Of a stretch of 64,000 bases of DNA, positions 61,104 to 64,000 are shown piece by piece. Within the stretch, counting starts at the first letter, position 1. The number at the start of each line of letters is the position of its first letter. This DNA comes from a bacterium 1XD42-1 (lineage in GTDB: Bacteria; Bacillota; Clostridia; Oscillospirales; Ruminococcaceae). Below the pieces are notes generated by a model. That model was not told the origin of the DNA and did no database searches. It was given only the letters and a program-made list of their open reading frames with translations. The stretch lies in contig RAZJ01000007.1 of NCBI GenBank assembly GCA_003612625.1, positions 44,630 through 108,629 of the forward strand. The letters are read 5' to 3'. A program made the translations under genes and the position numbers.

Positions 61104-63839
61104 TTACAACTTCGTCAATTTTTGATACATTCTCATCAGCTCTGCGACGCAGGCCGGTTCGGAGTTCAGCTTACCCCAAAAACCATAAGCCACCATCTCG
61201 GCCTTGTCGTTCTGCTGGTGGGCCTTACGCAATTCTGGTGGCATGGTGGTTTCGTCGTAGAGGTCGGCAAGGCTGCTGTCCGGATACAGGGCGCGGGCGT
61301 CAAGAATCGCCTGGGCGGTCTGCTCGATTTTGGCCATTTGTGCATCCGTAGGGGTCGGCCAGGGGAAGTTGTTGTAGACAACATCCTTGGAATAGCGATA
61401 ATCGCTTTTAATACGCCCACATACCGCTCTCATCCATGCCATATGCACGTTTGAGATTAGGATACCGAAATCATACAAAGTAGCATTTGGAATTATCTGA
61501 ACCGCATCGTTTACGATTACATCAGGTGAAACAAAACCGAACGGGACATATCTTCTTGTTTGAGATGAGTGTCTTGGGATGATAATATAGGGTTTGCCTA
61601 CCGGTTGTGTACGCTGTGCAAATAACATGGGTGTCGCTGCAAACTTCCTAATTCCAGCCGCAACACTATTTTCTCTTGACTCTTTGCATCTCCGAACTCT
61701 CTCATAGACAAGAGGACACTTCTTTATTTCCGCCGGGGAAATGCCATCCAGCCACAAACACCATCTCTTTTTACCATGCAAGTATTCTACTGCACCAAGT
61801 AATGGTCTAATAAAAGGCTTCGCCTGCGGTTCTTGATTTATAAAATCTTCATATTCTGAATCTTCAATGATGAGATTTCCTCCATCGGCAGGCTTATTGC
61901 CATATACCATAGGAGAAACTTTACACAATGGTTTATTTCTGCTTGTAACAATAACGTCAGGTGCATCACAGAGATAGGCATTTATATTCTCAACCTGTTT
62001 ATCTCGTCCATCAGAAAATATGGTTTTTATCTTTCGGTCAAATGTAGCAAAGCCAATAATAACACAATGAACATGCGCTTTCAGCTTTGCTTCACTGTCC
62101 CACACAAACGTCCTATGGGCGTAATTGATTCGTATATTTAAGAAACGCCACAAGCTCGCAACTGTTTCGCCTTGGGTAATAGAATTAGTAGAGACAAAGC
62201 CACATTCAATATTGGTTCCTATGATAAAATCAGATGCAATTTTGTACCATGCTGAAACCAAATCAAGATTTTTAGCGTCAGGGAAGATTGATTGCATATC
62301 CTCCTTTTGAGTGGCGGACATATGGGAAAAGCCCACAAACGGCGGGTTGCCCATGATGTAGTCCAACTCATGCTTGGGGATCACCTCCGTCCACTCCGTC
62401 CGCAGGGCGTTCCCCTCCACGATGTTTGCATAGGATTTCAGCGGCAGAAAATCCAAGGTCATGTGTACTACGTCCTCGGTTTCCTTCATCATCTGACTTT
62501 CCGCGATCCACAGCGCGGTCTTTGCCACCGTCACGGCAAAGTCGTTGATCTCGATACCGTAAAATTGGCTGATAGAAACTTGAATCGGGTTGCCCATGTC
62601 CAACATGATTTGTCCCTTGTGGAGTAAGGAAATTGTCTCGTTTTCCAGCCGCCGTAGGGAGATGTAAGTCTCCGTCAGGAAGTTGCCCGAACCACAGGCA
62701 GGGTCAAGGAATTTCAGCCCTGCCAGCTTCCGCTGAAAGGCTTCCAGTTTGGCCTTTCGGGTCCGCTCCACCGTAACGGCTTCAATCTCCGCAAACTCCG
62801 CTTTCAGCCCGTCCAGAAACAGCGGGTCAATCAGCTTGTGGATGTTCTCAATGGATGTATAGTGCATCCCGCCGGAGCGCCGGGTTTCCGGGTTTAGGGT
62901 GCTTTCAAACACAGCCCCGAAGATGGTGGGGCTGATGGCAGACCAGTCAAAGTCCTCGCTGGCTTTTCGAAGAATCAGATCAACGATGGTTTCATCCAGC
63001 CGGGGAATCACGATGTTTTCATCTGCGAACAGACCGCCGTTGACGTAGGGGAACGCCGCTAAGTCCTCGTCCATATACGGGTCACGTTCTTCCGGCTTCG
63101 TATCCAGAACTTTGAACAGATCAATCAGGGCACGGCGGGCCTCCCGCTCATGCCCCTGCAAGTAGTCGTGGAACATACTCCGGTTTCCGAAAATCCCAGC
63201 GTCCTCGGCGTACAGGCAGAACACCAGCCGGACACACAGCTTGTTCAGGCTTTTCAGCGCTTCCGGGTCATTGTGGTCCTTGTACTGTTTCAATAGTGTG
63301 TCATAGAGCACCCCCACCAGTTCACCGGCCTGGAGGGAGATTTCCATTTCCTTTTTGATATGCTCGCTGCCAGTGTCCACCAGGAATTGCAGACGGTGAA
63401 ACTCCTTCTCCAAGTCCGCCAGCTTGAGGACTTCCGGCTCGTCATTGGGGCGATTCATATCGTGAATCTGGAACTCCTGGAAGTTGCAGACGATAATCCA
63501 GCGTGGGACCTGATTATAGGGCAGATATCCGGCATACCTTCTGGCCTGCTGGTAAGGTGTCAGCATACTGCCGTCAGACTGCTTGTATCCTTTTCGGAGG
63601 TCAATCTCCCGGCCCTTCTGCTCAATCAGGACACGGGTGGATTCGATGTATCCGTCAATGAAACTGGTATGGTCCAACTTCACCGGGACTTCAAAGGAAA
63701 TGGCAGTAGAGCCGTCAATGCCGAAAACCTTTGTCAGTAATTCGATCCAAAATCGCTGTGTCTCCTGTTTTTCATCACCCCGGCCCTTCCAATCAGCCGC
63801 AAACCGGGCTGCGGCGGTGCGCCTATCAACATCTGTCAT
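61104..63839 (-). CDS. MmeI-like (type IIL) restriction-modification protein
   Basis: A 911-residue single-chain enzyme matching the MmeI architecture. N-terminal nuclease of the PD-ExK type (Asp62, Glu73, Lys75 in IDGYIESTRVLIEQKG), helical linker, N6-adenine methyltransferase with motif I LKFLDPACGSGNFLTE (about 380) and motif IV IMGNPPFVGF (about 500), then a specificity domain (about 510-800) and a C-terminal helical part. One protein methylates one strand and cuts at a fixed distance from its site. Most of the gene is GC-rich; 61,430-62,290 (residues 516-803) is clearly AT-rich, covering the specificity domain. GGGAGG precedes the ATG. Confidence 0.9.
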   Translation of the reverse strand: MTDVDRRTAAARFAADWKGRGDEKQETQRFWIELLTKVFGIDGSTAISFEVPVKLDHTSFIDGYIESTRVLIEQKGREIDLRKGYKQSDGSMLTPYQQARRYAGYLPYNQVPRWIIVCNFQEFQIHDMNRPNDEPEVLKLADLEKEFHRLQFLVDTGSEHIKKEMEISLQAGELVGVLYDTLLKQYKDHNDPEALKSLNKLCVRLVFCLYAEDAGIFGNRSMFHDYLQGHEREARRALIDLFKVLDTKPEERDPYMDEDLAAFPYVNGGLFADENIVIPRLDETIVDLILRKASEDFDWSAISPTIFGAVFESTLNPETRRSGGMHYTSIENIHKLIDPLFLDGLKAEFAEIEAVTVERTRKAKLEAFQRKLAGLKFLDPACGSGNFLTETYISLRRLENETISLLHKGQIMLDMGNPIQVSISQFYGIEINDFAVTVAKTALWIAESQMMKETEDVVHMTLDFLPLKSYANIVEGNALRTEWTEVIPKHELDYIMGNPPFVGFSHMSATQKEDMQSIFPDAKNLDLVSAWYKIASDFIIGTNIECGFVSTNSITQGETVASLWRFLNIRINYAHRTFVWDSEAKLKAHVHCVIIGFATFDRKIKTIFSDGRDKQVENINAYLCDAPDVIVTSRNKPLCKVSPMVYGNKPADGGNLIIEDSEYEDFINQEPQAKPFIRPLLGAVEYLHGKKRWCLWLDGISPAEIKKCPLVYERVRRCKESRENSVAAGIRKFAATPMLFAQRTQPVGKPYIIIPRHSSQTRRYVPFGFVSPDVIVNDAVQIIPNATLYDFGILISNVHMAWMRAVCGRIKSDYRYSKDVVYNNFPWPTPTDAQMAKIEQTAQAILDARALYPDSSLADLYDETTMPPELRKAHQQNDKAEMVAYGFWGKLNSEPACVAELMRMYQKLTKL

Positions 63840-63874
63840 CGTGTACCTCCCGCAAAAGGGTTATTCGTCAAAAA

Positions 63875-63880
63875 AGTATA
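63875..63880 (-). promoter_or_regulatory. Putative extended -10 promoter of the MmeI-like gene
   Basis: Minus strand TGTTATACT, with no good -35. The rest of 63840-64000 is AT-rich and shows no gene. Confidence 0.4.
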
Positions 63881-64000
63881 ACATATTTTGTGAAAAAATG
63901 GTAGAGTTTTTTTCATACTTTTACCGATATGTAAATTATAAAATTAAATGCGAAGAGTAGATCCTTGCTCTTTGCATTATTTTTTTATCCTAAAATACAA

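Larger units (their letters stand above)
59030..64000. mobile_element. Left part of a probable integrated element in the 3' end of rlmD
   Basis: Starting inside the rlmD reading frame at about 59,030 and running to the window end, the base composition, codon use and gene types change: RumA-type tail, small unknown gene, serine recombinase, and a MmeI-like restriction-modification enzyme, the last three all on the minus strand. Integration of elements in the 3' end of rumA genes by serine recombinases is known from streptococci (the rum site). The exact left junction and the right end were not determined. Confidence 0.5.

Overview
The window looks like a chromosomal segment of a low-to-mid GC, Gram-positive, anaerobic member of the Clostridia, most likely Oscillospirales/Ruminococcaceae-like. 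This rests on gene content and order: an IspH-ribosomal protein S1 fusion beside cmk and plsC, a ThyX-type thymidylate synthase, HPr/Enzyme I, an ftsQ-ftsZ pair, AGGAGG-type ribosome binding sites, frequent TTG/GTG starts, and many sigma-A promoters with 17-bp spacers. No rRNA or tRNA gene was seen, so the placement is an inference.

Layout. 1-9.2 kb: small methyltransferase-like protein, PLP lyase-family protein, GNAT, two tandem M42 aminopeptidases, RluA-type pseudouridine synthase, a PHP phosphoesterase, YebC and a U32 protein. 9.2-19.3 kb: MltG with a 39-bp minisatellite, a tiny 28-cysteine protein, folate and DJ-1 genes, acyltransferases, ThyX, a DinJ/YoeB toxin-antitoxin module, ThpR, YjbR and a LysM-G5-M23 peptidase. 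19.7-26.5 kb: FtsQ, FtsZ, polyphosphate kinase and a ClC transporter. 26.5-32 kb: an operon of RpiR regulator, flavoprotein, Cmk, PlsC and IspH-S1. 32-41 kb: TIM-barrel isomerase, NrdR, an orphan MazF, a lipoprotein, the NAD(P)H-hydrate repair enzyme, PtsI/PtsH and LigA. 41-46.5 kb: an ECF sigma/anti-sigma-like pair, a coiled-coil protein, a CheW-CZB hybrid and a split chromate transporter. 46.6-54 kb: MurD, PyrE, RadC, an intracellular ricin-fold protein with a histone-like tail, a DnaD/DnaI-like helicase-loading pair, a pterin-binding methyltransferase, a VOC protein and a Uma2 nuclease. 54-57.5 kb: a four-function operon of AmmeMemoRadiSam proteins A/B fused, the radical SAM partner, and RtcB.

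The right end (about 59.0-64 kb) differs in base and codon use from the rest. RlmD (23S rRNA m5U methyltransferase) runs in frame into a GC-richer tail of about 90 residues. Next come a small unknown gene, a serine recombinase and a MmeI-like single-chain restriction-modification enzyme, all on the opposite strand. I read this as one end of an integrated element that targets the 3' end of rlmD and restores its reading frame. Its other end lies outside the window.

The observations most worth checking are the rlmD junction with its element, the AmmeMemoRadiSam-RtcB operon, the cysteine-rich tail-anchored protein behind a sporulation-like promoter, the lectin with a histone-like tail, the orphan CheW with an inserted zinc domain, and the AT-rich block in the specificity region of the MmeI-like enzyme.
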